Of a stretch of 64,000 nucleotides of DNA, positions 33,051 to 45,594 are shown one piece after another. The translations under genes and the position numbers were made by a program. Every line of letters starts with the position of its first letter. Within the stretch, counting starts at the first letter, position 1. The notes beneath the pieces were generated by a model, which searched no databases, was not told the origin of the DNA, and saw only the letters and a program-made list of their open reading frames with translations. The stretch covers positions 28,571-92,570 of the forward strand of contig JABJKE010000012.1 in NCBI GenBank assembly GCA_018660505.1. Reading direction: 5' to 3'. The stretch is from Rhodobiaceae bacterium. Lineage in GTDB: Bacteria; Pseudomonadota; Alphaproteobacteria; RS24.

Positions 33051-34631
33051 ATGAGCGAGCAGACAGGCAAGACGGAAGCAGCAAAGCAAGAAGCCTCGTC
33101 TGTAACCGAGCCGTCCGCGAGCGACACGCCAGCGGTAAAACCCACACCCTCAAAAGCCGACATTTTAAACGCCCAATGGCATCGGGTGCGCTCGCGGCTT
33201 CGCGCCGAGCTGGGTGAGGCGACCTTTAATAGCTGGTTCAAACTTTTGGAAGTCCGTGGCGCGCAAAAAGGCCGGGTGACTTTGCAAGTGCCAACGCGGT
33301 TTGTCCGTAGCTGGATTGAAGCGCATTATTTAACCCGCATTCGCGACCACTGGCAGGCCGAAGATAATAGCGTGCGCCGCATTGATATTGAATTGCAGCC
33401 AGAATGGGCCCCGAACGATAAAAAGCCGGAAGTGCGCGAGCAAAAAGCCGTCGCCGCCCGCAAGAACCCAATGGCGCCGCGATTAAATGCATCATCTAAT
33501 GCGGCGTCGAATGGGGCGACAGGTGTCGCGCCAAACCCGCTGCAGCCCGCCCGCGTGCCGCAAGCGACTTTTGAACAAGGCTCGCGCGATGAGCTGGGCG
33601 CGCCTTTAGATGCCCGCTTTACCTTTGATAATTTCATCGTTGGCAAATCCAATGAATTGGCCCATGCGGCGGCGCGTCGTTTGGCGGAAGGCGAAGGCGT
33701 AGCTTTTAATCCGCTGTTTTTATACGGCGGGGTAGGCTTGGGCAAAACCCATTTGATGCACGCGATTGCTTGGGAAATCCGTCGCCAAGACCCGTCGCGC
33801 ACAGTGCTTTATTTATCGGCCGAAAAATTCATGTATCAGTTCATCCGCGCCCTGCGGTTTAAAGATACCATGGCTTTTAAACAGCAATTCCGCGAAGTCG
33901 ACGTGTTGATGATTGATGATATCCAATTCATCGCGGGCAAGGATTCGACGCAAGAAGAATTTTTCCACACGTTCAACGCGCTCATCGACCACAATCGCCA
34001 AGTGATTATCTCGGCCGACCGCTCGCCCACCGATTTGGAAGGCATTGAGGAGCGCATTCGCTCGCGCCTCGGCTGGGGTCTGGTGGCCGATATTCACCCG
34101 ACCGATTATGAGCTTCGCCTCGGCATTTTGCAGTCGAAAGCCGAAGCTTTATCGACGCGTGCCGACGCCATTCCGACGCCCCAACCGGTGCTTGAGTTTT
34201 TAGCCCAGCGCATTGTCTCCAATGTGCGCGAGCTGGAAGGGGCGCTGAACCGCGTGGTGGCTTATGCCAGTTTCGTCGGACGCCCGATTAGCCTAGAAAT
34301 GGCGCAAGATGTTTTGCGCGACTTGCTACGTGCCTCGGAGCGGCGTGTCACCATTGATGAAATTCAGCGACGTGTGGCCGAATATTTCAACGTGAAAATG
34401 GGCGATATGTTATCGGCGCGCCGCGCCCGTTCGGTGGCCCGTCCGCGCCAGATTGCCATGTATTTATCCAAACAATTGACCACCCGCTCCTTGCCAGAAA
34501 TTGGCCGTAAATTTGGCGGTCGCGACCATACGACGGTGATTCATGCGGTGCGTAAAATCGAGCAATTGCGCGAAGAAGATGCCGCGCTCGACGAAGATGT
34601 CGATCTGTTGCGCCGGATGTTAGAAAACTAG
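33051..34631 (+). CDS. dnaA: Chromosomal replication initiator DnaA
   Basis: [58 protein letters not shown]; start taken as MSEQTGKTE. Confidence 0.97.
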   Translation: MSEQTGKTEAAKQEASSVTEPSASDTPAVKPTPSKADILNAQWHRVRSRLRAELGEATFNSWFKLLEVRGAQKGRVTLQVPTRFVRSWIEAHYLTRIRDHWQAEDNSVRRIDIELQPEWAPNDKKPEVREQKAVAARKNPMAPRLNASSNAASNGATGVAPNPLQPARVPQATFEQGSRDELGAPLDARFTFDNFIVGKSNELAHAAARRLAEGEGVAFNPLFLYGGVGLGKTHLMHAIAWEIRRQDPSRTVLYLSAEKFMYQFIRALRFKDTMAFKQQFREVDVLMIDDIQFIAGKDSTQEEFFHTFNALIDHNRQVIISADRSPTDLEGIEERIRSRLGWGLVADIHPTDYELRLGILQSKAEALSTRADAIPTPQPVLEFLAQRIVSNVRELEGALNRVVAYASFVGRPISLEMAQDVLRDLLRASERRVTIDEIQRRVAEYFNVKMGDMLSARRARSVARPRQIAMYLSKQLTTRSLPEIGRKFGGRDHTTVIHAVRKIEQLREEDAALDEDVDLLRRMLEN

Positions 34632-34818
34632 TTTTTCAGCTTCCGTTTCCGCCGATTTTCGCGTTCTGGGGAGAACAAAAAAAACCCCCATGAATCGGCA
34701 ACTCTGTTATAGTTTTCCCGAAAGATTCGTGGCCGCTGGACGGTTTTTTGCGAATAGAATGAGCATCGGGAAATAGGCCGCAAGCTTAGCCCACATAAGA
34801 CGACCAGGAGAGTGTGTC

Positions 34819-35937
34819 ATGAAAACAATCATTGAGCGCAGTGATTTATTAAAGGCGTTAAACCATGTGCAAAGCGTGGTCGAGCGGCGCAACACCATCC
34901 CTATTTTGTCGAATGTTCTCTTGGAAGCCGACAATGGCGTTTTGGGCCTGACGGCGACGGATTTAGAAATTGAAATGCGCGAGCGCGTCGATGCCGAAGT
35001 GGTGCAACCCGGAGCCATTACCGCCCCCGCCCATATGCTGTATGACATTGTCCGCAAATTGCCGGATGGCGCGCAAGTGGAACTGGCCACCGATGAGAGC
35101 GGCGCGCGGTTAAACTTGACCGCCGGTAAATCTAGCTTCGCGCTGCAAGCTCTGCCGCGCGAAGATTTTCCCGCCATGGCACAAGACGAGATGCCCGTGG
35201 CGTTTGCTTTGCCGGGCGCAGATTTGCGCCGCCTGATCGATAAAACCCGATTTGCGATTTCGGTAGAAGAAACGCGGTATTATTTGAACGGTATTTATCT
35301 TCATGTGTTGGAAGACGAAGGCAGTGCTTTATTGCGCGCCGTGGCGACCGACGGACACCGTTTGGCGCGCGTTCAAATGGCACGTCCCGTGGGTGCCGAT
35401 GCGATGCCGGCGATTATTATCCCGCGCAAAACAGTCGGCGAAGTGCAAAAACTCTTGGAAGAAGAAGACGGCGAAGTTTCTTTGCAAGTCTCGGAAACCA
35501 AGATTAATTTTGCTTTCTCCAACATCGTGCTGACGTCGAAATTAATCGATGGCAAATTCCCCGATTACACGCGCGTTATCCCAACCGATAACGATAAAAT
35601 GCTGACGGTGGATGCCAAGAGTTTCGCGCAAAGTGTCGACCGCGTTTCGGCTATCTCGAGCGAGAAATCGCGGGCGGTGAAATTGGAATTGGCGCCAGAT
35701 AGTCTGGCTTTATCTGTCTCTAATCCAGACAGTGGGTCGGCCAGTGACGAGCTCAGTGTTTCTTACGCCGCTGACGCCATGGATATTGGCTTTAACGCGC
35801 GCTATTTGATGGATATCACCGCGCAACTCGACGGCGAGGTGGCAACTTTTGAGCTGGCCGATAGCGGTTCCCCGACCTTGGTGCGCGACGATAAAGACAC
35901 GGATGTGCTTTACGTGCTGATGCCGATGCGAGTATAG
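34819..35937 (+). CDS. dnaN: DNA polymerase III subunit beta
   Basis: Sliding-clamp sequence, e.g. RRNTIPILSNVLLEA, RYYLNGIYLHV, YVLMPMRV terminus. Confidence 0.97.
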   Translation: MKTIIERSDLLKALNHVQSVVERRNTIPILSNVLLEADNGVLGLTATDLEIEMRERVDAEVVQPGAITAPAHMLYDIVRKLPDGAQVELATDESGARLNLTAGKSSFALQALPREDFPAMAQDEMPVAFALPGADLRRLIDKTRFAISVEETRYYLNGIYLHVLEDEGSALLRAVATDGHRLARVQMARPVGADAMPAIIIPRKTVGEVQKLLEEEDGEVSLQVSETKINFAFSNIVLTSKLIDGKFPDYTRVIPTDNDKMLTVDAKSFAQSVDRVSAISSEKSRAVKLELAPDSLALSVSNPDSGSASDELSVSYAADAMDIGFNARYLMDITAQLDGEVATFELADSGSPTLVRDDKDTDVLYVLMPMRV

Positions 35938-35946
35938 CCCCAGCTT

Positions 35947-39646
<3,700 letters not shown>

Positions 39647-39664
39647 CGTCAGGACGCCGCGACG

Positions 39665-41530
39665 ATGAGCCAAGCCGCCGCCCCCGAGCCAACTTCAGCG
39701 AGCCGATGGCGCCGCGCCCTCTATTGGGGCTTGGTTGGCGGCATCTGGGGGCTTATGGCTCTGGGCGTTTTGGTTTTTACCTATGCGCTTGATTTGCCCG
39801 ATACCGATGAATTATGGAAAATAGGCCCCAAGGCAGAGTTAAGCCTTTATGCGGCCAATGACGAGTTGATTGCGCGGCGCGGCAGACGTGGCGGCCAGCC
39901 TCTGCAATATAAAGATTTTCCGCCAGCTTTGGTGCAGGCGGTCACGGCCATTGAAGACCGTCGGTTTTTCTCTCACTTTGGGCTCGACCCGCGCGGGCTG
40001 TTGCGCGCCTTTGGCGCCAATATTTTGGCCGGCAGAACGGTGCAGGGCGGCTCGACGCTAACCCAGCAATTGGCCAAGAATGTTTTCCTGACGCCAGAGC
40101 GCACCTATAAGCGCAAAATTCAGGAGCTGCTTTTGGCTTTCTGGTTGGAGGCGCAATTTTCCAAACAAGACCTGATGGCGCTCTATTTAAACCGAGTGTA
40201 TTTCGGCGCTGGCGCTTATGGCGTGCAGGCCGCGGCGGAGACTTATTTCAACCGACCGGTGCAAAGCCTAAGCATTGGCGAAGCGGCCATGTTGGCCGGA
40301 TTGCTAAAAGCCCCCTCGCGATATGCCCCGACGCATAATCCTGAAGCGGCGCAGGCCAGAGCCATGGTGGTGCTGGGTGCCATGCGCGAGGTCGGCCATA
40401 TTGACGATGCGGATGTGGCGGCCTTGGCCAACCAACCGGTCCGCATTGTCAATCGATCTTCGGATGCGGCGCATTATGCGGTCGATTGGACCTTGGGCCA
40501 ATTGTCCGATTTTGTCGGCCGCCCGCGCGCCGATTTGGATATTATCACCACGCTAGACCCGCGCCTGCAATTGGCCGCCGAACGTTCGATCAAAGCGGTG
40601 TTAAACCGCCATGGAGAAGCGCGAAACGCGAGCCAGGCGGCGATGGTGGTTCTGTCGCCAGAGGGCGCCATTCGCGCCATGGTGGGCGGCAAGTCTTATG
40701 CCGAAAGCACCTTCAACCGCGCCACAATGGCCAAACGCCAACCGGGGTCTTCGTTCAAACCGATTGTCTATCTGGCAGCGCTGGAAAACGGGCTGGAGCC
40801 GTCGCGTCAATATGAAGATGGGCCGATATCGGTCGGCGACTGGCAGCCGAAGAATTATGATGAAACTTATCGCGGCCCGGTTAGTGCGCAAGCCGCTTTG
40901 GCCCAATCGGTCAATACGGTAGCCGTGCAAGTCAGCGAAGAGACCGGCCGTCCAAAGGTGATTGATATGGCGCGCCGCCTTGGCATTAGTTCGCGACTGC
41001 GCCCGCATCCGTCTTTGGCGCTGGGGGCTTTTGAGGTGAGTTTGCTTGAGCTGACCACCGCCTATGCGCATTTTGCCAATGGCGGCAAACAGACCCTGCC
41101 GCATATTATCACCGAGGTGATTACCAGCTCGGGCCAGGTTTTATACGCGCGCAATGCGCCCGCCGCTTTGCCAGTGGTGGCGCCCCATCATATCGGCACG
41201 CTGAACGAAATGTTGCGCGAGGCGGTGAAGGATGGAACCGGCAAAGCCGCGCAGATTAAAAATCTCGATATCGCGGGCAAAACTGGCACGTCGCAAAATT
41301 GGCGCGATGCGTGGTTCATCGGCTATACGGGCGCCCTGGTGGTCGGGGTCTGGGTGGGCAATGATGACAATAGTGCCATGGCCCGCGTTTCGGGCGGCGG
41401 CTTGCCGGCACAGATTTGGCATGACTTTATGGTCGGGCAAAAAAGCCTAAGCGCCGAAGTCGAACTGCCTGGCGGCGAAGCGCCCAAAGGCGGTTTGCGC
41501 GGATTATTGCGCCGCTTCTTTGGCAATTAA
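39665..41530 (+). CDS. Class A penicillin-binding protein (PBP1A family)
   Basis: GT51 motif EDRRFFSHFGLDPRG, GGSTLTQQLAKN, transpeptidase RQPGSSFKP, AGKTGTSQNWRDAWFIGY. Confidence 0.95.
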   Translation: MSQAAAPEPTSASRWRRALYWGLVGGIWGLMALGVLVFTYALDLPDTDELWKIGPKAELSLYAANDELIARRGRRGGQPLQYKDFPPALVQAVTAIEDRRFFSHFGLDPRGLLRAFGANILAGRTVQGGSTLTQQLAKNVFLTPERTYKRKIQELLLAFWLEAQFSKQDLMALYLNRVYFGAGAYGVQAAAETYFNRPVQSLSIGEAAMLAGLLKAPSRYAPTHNPEAAQARAMVVLGAMREVGHIDDADVAALANQPVRIVNRSSDAAHYAVDWTLGQLSDFVGRPRADLDIITTLDPRLQLAAERSIKAVLNRHGEARNASQAAMVVLSPEGAIRAMVGGKSYAESTFNRATMAKRQPGSSFKPIVYLAALENGLEPSRQYEDGPISVGDWQPKNYDETYRGPVSAQAALAQSVNTVAVQVSEETGRPKVIDMARRLGISSRLRPHPSLALGAFEVSLLELTTAYAHFANGGKQTLPHIITEVITSSGQVLYARNAPAALPVVAPHHIGTLNEMLREAVKDGTGKAAQIKNLDIAGKTGTSQNWRDAWFIGYTGALVVGVWVGNDDNSAMARVSGGGLPAQIWHDFMVGQKSLSAEVELPGGEAPKGGLRGLLRRFFGN

Positions 41531-41531
41531 C

Positions 41532-42158
41532 TTAGCGCAATTTGGCGGCTATTTTTTGCGCCAAGACTTCCGCCTCGAGCGCGTGGTCGAAATGCGCCAG
41601 ATAGCGCCCTTTGCCATCCATTAAATAAAAGAAAGAGCTATGGTCGACATTATAGTTTTGCGGGTCTTCGGCGGCGTCGCGGCGAACGGCATAGACGCGG
41701 AAAGCTTTTTTAACCTGCGCGATTTGTTCGGGGCTGCCGGTGAGGCCAGATATCTTCGGGTGAAAATAACTCAAATAGTCCGCCAATTGCTCAGGCGTGT
41801 CGCGCGCGGGGTCGACAGAGATAAACACTGGCTGCAGCGCGTTAAAGGCTTTGGGGTTTTGTGTCTCGAGGGTTTCCAGCGCCGCGCCCATCACATCTAG
41901 CGATAGGGGGCAGACATCGGGGCAGAAAGTAAAGCCGAAATAAATCAACATCGGGCGGCCGGCAAAATCAGCCTCGCTGCGGGGCTGGCCTTGTTCATTG
42001 GTTAAGCTGAAGGCGCCACCAATGGCCACGTCTTGAAACCGACGAACCGCGGTCTCGCGGGTTTGCAACTCGACCAGCAAGAGGCCAAGCAAAGTCAGCA
42101 GGCCTGCGGCGGCAAGGCCGAGGCTTATCTTGCGGCTTTTTTTAAGGTTCTTTTTCAT
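41532..42158 (-). CDS. SCO1/SenC (PrrC)-family protein
   Basis: YFGFTFCPDVCPLSL, SVDPARDTPEQL, DHSSFFYLMDGKG. Confidence 0.93.
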   Translation of the reverse strand: MKKNLKKSRKISLGLAAAGLLTLLGLLLVELQTRETAVRRFQDVAIGGAFSLTNEQGQPRSEADFAGRPMLIYFGFTFCPDVCPLSLDVMGAALETLETQNPKAFNALQPVFISVDPARDTPEQLADYLSYFHPKISGLTGSPEQIAQVKKAFRVYAVRRDAAEDPQNYNVDHSSFFYLMDGKGRYLAHFDHALEAEVLAQKIAAKLR

Positions 42159-42201
42159 GCTCACTCTTTCCATTCCCAAGTCTAGCGGTTATATCTTGGC
42201 G

Positions 42202-42798
42202 ATGACCTACACGCAATCCGCCGAACAGCGACATAATTCCCCTTGGCTTCGGCTTGTCGCCATCTTGAGCCTTTTGGCGGCTCTTGGGGGTAGCGCGGCG
42301 TGGGCGCAACAAATACCTGTGATTACCGATAATGTTTTTATCGAGGCGGCGCGCAGTGGCGATTTGGCACGCCTTCAAGCTGCCCATGCGGCGGGCTATT
42401 CTGTCGATGGCTTGGGTCGCAATGGGCAAAACGCTTTGCATGCGGCCGCCGAATGGGGCCGCCTTGCCATCGTTAAGCAATTGCTCGATTGGGGCGCCAA
42501 ACCCGATAAGCGCGCCAGCACCAAACATACAGCCATGGGATATGCGGTGATCTATGGCCATGAAGAAATTGTTGCGGCGCTTCTGGACGCCAAGGCCGAT
42601 CCCAATAAGGCTGGCCCGGATTATGAAGTGCCGCTGATTACGGCCGCGCGTTTGGGGCAAGGAAAAATTGTGGCTCTCTTGCTTGCCGCGGGCAGTGATG
42701 TCCGCGAGACCGATGGCACGGGACGCACGGCGTCGGAATGGGCGCGCGAAATGCGCCAACCGAAAATTCTGCAAATGCTACAAGCTGCCGGCGGTTAG
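42202..42798 (+). CDS. Secreted ankyrin-repeat protein
   Basis: Signal-like N-terminus and repeats such as NGQNALHAAAEWGRLAIVKQLLDWGAKPDKR; start trimmed to 42202. Confidence 0.85.
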   Translation: MTYTQSAEQRHNSPWLRLVAILSLLAALGGSAAWAQQIPVITDNVFIEAARSGDLARLQAAHAAGYSVDGLGRNGQNALHAAAEWGRLAIVKQLLDWGAKPDKRASTKHTAMGYAVIYGHEEIVAALLDAKADPNKAGPDYEVPLITAARLGQGKIVALLLAAGSDVRETDGTGRTASEWAREMRQPKILQMLQAAGG

Positions 42799-42809
42799 GG
42801 GGTTTTTCT

Positions 42810-44198
42810 ATGACACAATCTGTGCCCCCAAAAGATAGGCCGCTGTCGGGTTTTTCTGGCCCGGCGATGAGCCGACCGTATGGCGAGCTGGAAGCCGATG
42901 GCGAACCCATCGCCGTGGTGCGTTTGCGGGTGCAATTGTTTTTGCGCTGGTTGGCCATCATCGGCCAATTGGCGGCCGTGCTGATTATTTATTTTGGCTT
43001 TGGCTTTTCGTTGCCTTTGACCGAATGCCTTATTGTGATTGGCTTGGCGGTGGCGTTAAACCTCATCTTGATTGTTCAATTTCCGGCCAATCACTTTTTG
43101 AACCGCCGCGAGACCGCCAGTTATTTGGCCTATGACATTGCGCAATTAGGCCTTTTGTTATTTTTAACGGGCGGGGTGATGAACCCTTTCGCTTTATTAT
43201 TATTGGCGCCTGTCACCATATCCGCCAGCTTGTTAAACGCGCGCACGACCGCCTTGCTAATTGTTTTTGCGGGGCTGATTGCAAGCGTTCTTGCGCTCTA
43301 TCATTTGCCGCTACCGTGGCGCGGTCCGCCGCCGGTCATTCCAGACCTATTCCGTTTCGGCGTTTGGGCCGCTTTGCTATTGGCGCTGGCTTTTATTCCG
43401 GCCTATGTCTGGCGCGTGAGCCGCGAGGGGCGGCGCATGTCAGCTGCCTTAACGGCCACGCGGTCCGTTTTGGCGCGCGAGCAACGCTTGTCTGCTCTAG
43501 ATGGCCTGGCAGCGGCGGCGGCGCATCAGTTGGGCACACCTCTTGGTACCATTGTTTTAGTGTTGAGCGAATTGGCGGCGCGCGATGATTTGCCCGAGGG
43601 GTTGAACGATGATGTGGCTTTGATGCGCGAACAGGCTTTGCGCTGTCGCGATATCCTATCGTCGCTGAGCAGCGAGGATAATGATCCGGTTATTTCGCGC
43701 ATCTCTTTGCGCGGTTTGCTGGAAGAAGCGGTGTTGGAAGCGGGCGAACACGACAAGAAAATTATCGTATCGAGCCAAGCCAATGGTCTTTTGGCGACCA
43801 GCGAACCTTTGGTGACGCGCCAGCCCGAGTTGATTTATGGGCTTGGCAATCTCATTGAGAACGCCGCCGAATTTGCCAAGAGCACGGTTTGGGTGCATGC
43901 CACGTATTCGGCGCAGCAAGTGATTGTGGAAATCGCCGATGATGGCGAAGGCTTTGCCGCGGATATTTTAACCCATTTGGGCGAGCCCTATACGTCGTCG
44001 CGTCGTTCGAAATTTGGCCGCGATGAGACCGGAGACTTTGGTTTGGGGCTTGGCTTTTTTATTGCCCGCACGTTAATTCAGCGTTCGGGCGGCAAAATCA
44101 GTGCCCGCAACCTTAAAGTAACCGAGATGATAAATGGGCAAATGCCTGGTGGTGCCTGTGTGCGCTTGGTCTGGCCGCGCGATAGTTTGCTTGTTTGA
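42810..44198 (+). CDS. regB: RegB/PrrB/ActS redox sensor histidine kinase
   Basis: GGVMNPFALLLLAPVTISAS (quinone-type motif), AAAHQLGTPLGTI H-box, LRCRDILSSLS redox Cys, C-terminal ATPase. Confidence 0.9.
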   Translation: MTQSVPPKDRPLSGFSGPAMSRPYGELEADGEPIAVVRLRVQLFLRWLAIIGQLAAVLIIYFGFGFSLPLTECLIVIGLAVALNLILIVQFPANHFLNRRETASYLAYDIAQLGLLLFLTGGVMNPFALLLLAPVTISASLLNARTTALLIVFAGLIASVLALYHLPLPWRGPPPVIPDLFRFGVWAALLLALAFIPAYVWRVSREGRRMSAALTATRSVLAREQRLSALDGLAAAAAHQLGTPLGTIVLVLSELAARDDLPEGLNDDVALMREQALRCRDILSSLSSEDNDPVISRISLRGLLEEAVLEAGEHDKKIIVSSQANGLLATSEPLVTRQPELIYGLGNLIENAAEFAKSTVWVHATYSAQQVIVEIADDGEGFAADILTHLGEPYTSSRRSKFGRDETGDFGLGLGFFIARTLIQRSGGKISARNLKVTEMINGQMPGGACVRLVWPRDSLLV

Positions 44199-44286
44199 GC
44201 AAGCCCGAGCCCGCCAATTTGACCCTGCGCCTTTGAAAGCGGAAATAAACACTCTATATCTACCTTAATCCACGATGGAGTAAGCT

Positions 44287-44844
44287 ATGACGGAAGTAAA
44301 AACCCAACCAGAAGACCACACTGGGCAAGACCTATTGATTGTTGACGACGACCAACCTTGGTTGACGCGCCTCTCGAGAGCCATGGAAACGCGCGGCTAT
44401 AGCGTGCATAGCGCGGGCTCCGTCGCCCAAGGCATCGCCATGGGCAAATCTGTCAAACCGGCTTTTGCCGTGGTTGATATGCGCCTGGAAGATGGCAATG
44501 GTTTGGATGTCGTGGAGAGCTTGCAAAGCGATAACCCAGAGGCTCGCATTATTATGCTCACGGGCTATGGCAATATCGCGACGGCGGTAGAAGCGGTAAA
44601 ACGCGGGGCTGTCGATTATCTGGCGAAACCTGCCGATGCCGATGAAATTCATGCCGCTTTGGTGGCAGCACCCGAAGGCCGTGCGGCCCCGCCCGAAAAT
44701 CCGATGTCGGCCGACCGGGTGCGCTGGGAACATATCCAGCGTGTGTTTGAATTATGCGACCGCAATGTTTCGGAAACGGCGCGCCGTCTGAATATGCATC
44801 GGCGCACTTTGCAACGGATTCTGGCTAAGCGCGCCCCGCGTTAG
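44287..44844 (+). CDS. regA: RegA/PrrA/ActR response regulator
   Basis: LLIVDDDQPWLTRLSRAMETRGY, VVDMRLEDGNGL, C-terminal Fis-type HTH VFELCDRNVSETARRLNMHRRTLQRILAKRAPR. Confidence 0.93.
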   Translation: MTEVKTQPEDHTGQDLLIVDDDQPWLTRLSRAMETRGYSVHSAGSVAQGIAMGKSVKPAFAVVDMRLEDGNGLDVVESLQSDNPEARIIMLTGYGNIATAVEAVKRGAVDYLAKPADADEIHAALVAAPEGRAAPPENPMSADRVRWEHIQRVFELCDRNVSETARRLNMHRRTLQRILAKRAPR

Positions 44845-44851
44845 AACCGTT

Positions 44852-45346
44852 TTATTTTTGATTTCTAGCCCAGCGAAACCCGCCGATGCGGGCCAATCTG
44901 CGCGTTAAGAGACTGCGTCGGGCGGCGGCCAGTTTTTGTAAAACAGCAGGCTTTATAATCTCCGCCCCATAGGCATCGGCAAAAATATAGCCAATGTCGG
45001 GGGGCAGTTTTTCGACTGGAAAATCAGGGGCGATGGCAAAGAAGAACCGGTCGCAATAGGGTAAATATTCTGGCCATTTTTTATCCGCCTGCAAGTCGGC
45101 GAGGCCGCTTTTGATTTCAATAATCCACAGCTCGCCTTTTTGCGTAATGCCCATCAGGTCGGCGCGGCGATGGTTGGGCAATGAGATTTCCGGCAAACAG
45201 GCGGTGTTTTCTTGGCTCAGCATGCGCGTTACCCCACGCTGGAGGGTGCGGGCGGCTTCCGATTGGCGCCCATCTTCGCGGGCGGCGTCTTCTTGCACAA
45301 GGGTCGCGAAATCCAGCTCTCTATCTGCTTGTTTATCGTCTCTCAT
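44852..45346 (-). CDS. mmcB: MmcB-family DNA repair protein
   Basis: LPNHRRADLMGITQKGELWIIEIKSGLADLQADKKWPEYLPYCDRFFFA; nuclease-like IEIKSG motif. Confidence 0.85.
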   Translation of the reverse strand: MRDDKQADRELDFATLVQEDAAREDGRQSEAARTLQRGVTRMLSQENTACLPEISLPNHRRADLMGITQKGELWIIEIKSGLADLQADKKWPEYLPYCDRFFFAIAPDFPVEKLPPDIGYIFADAYGAEIIKPAVLQKLAAARRSLLTRRLARIGGFRWARNQK

Positions 45347-45594
45347 GCGCCTTCCTCTGCTTCATCCCAAGGCTTTATTTCAACCCCTTTTAGGGGCGAA
45401 CCATCCTGCCCCCTAGCGGTTTGCGGGCGTTGGGTGCCTCTAAAAAAGCGCGTTTGCGCTCTGCGCGTCAACTGCGGCATTATTGCCACCCCCCAGAACA
45501 TCAGTTTTTGCTTGAAGGGGCATAGGTTTTTATGTGACATTCCCCCCTTAAGCGGTGCGCTCGGCGCAGTCGCTTCGGCTTTTGGGAGGGCCTT

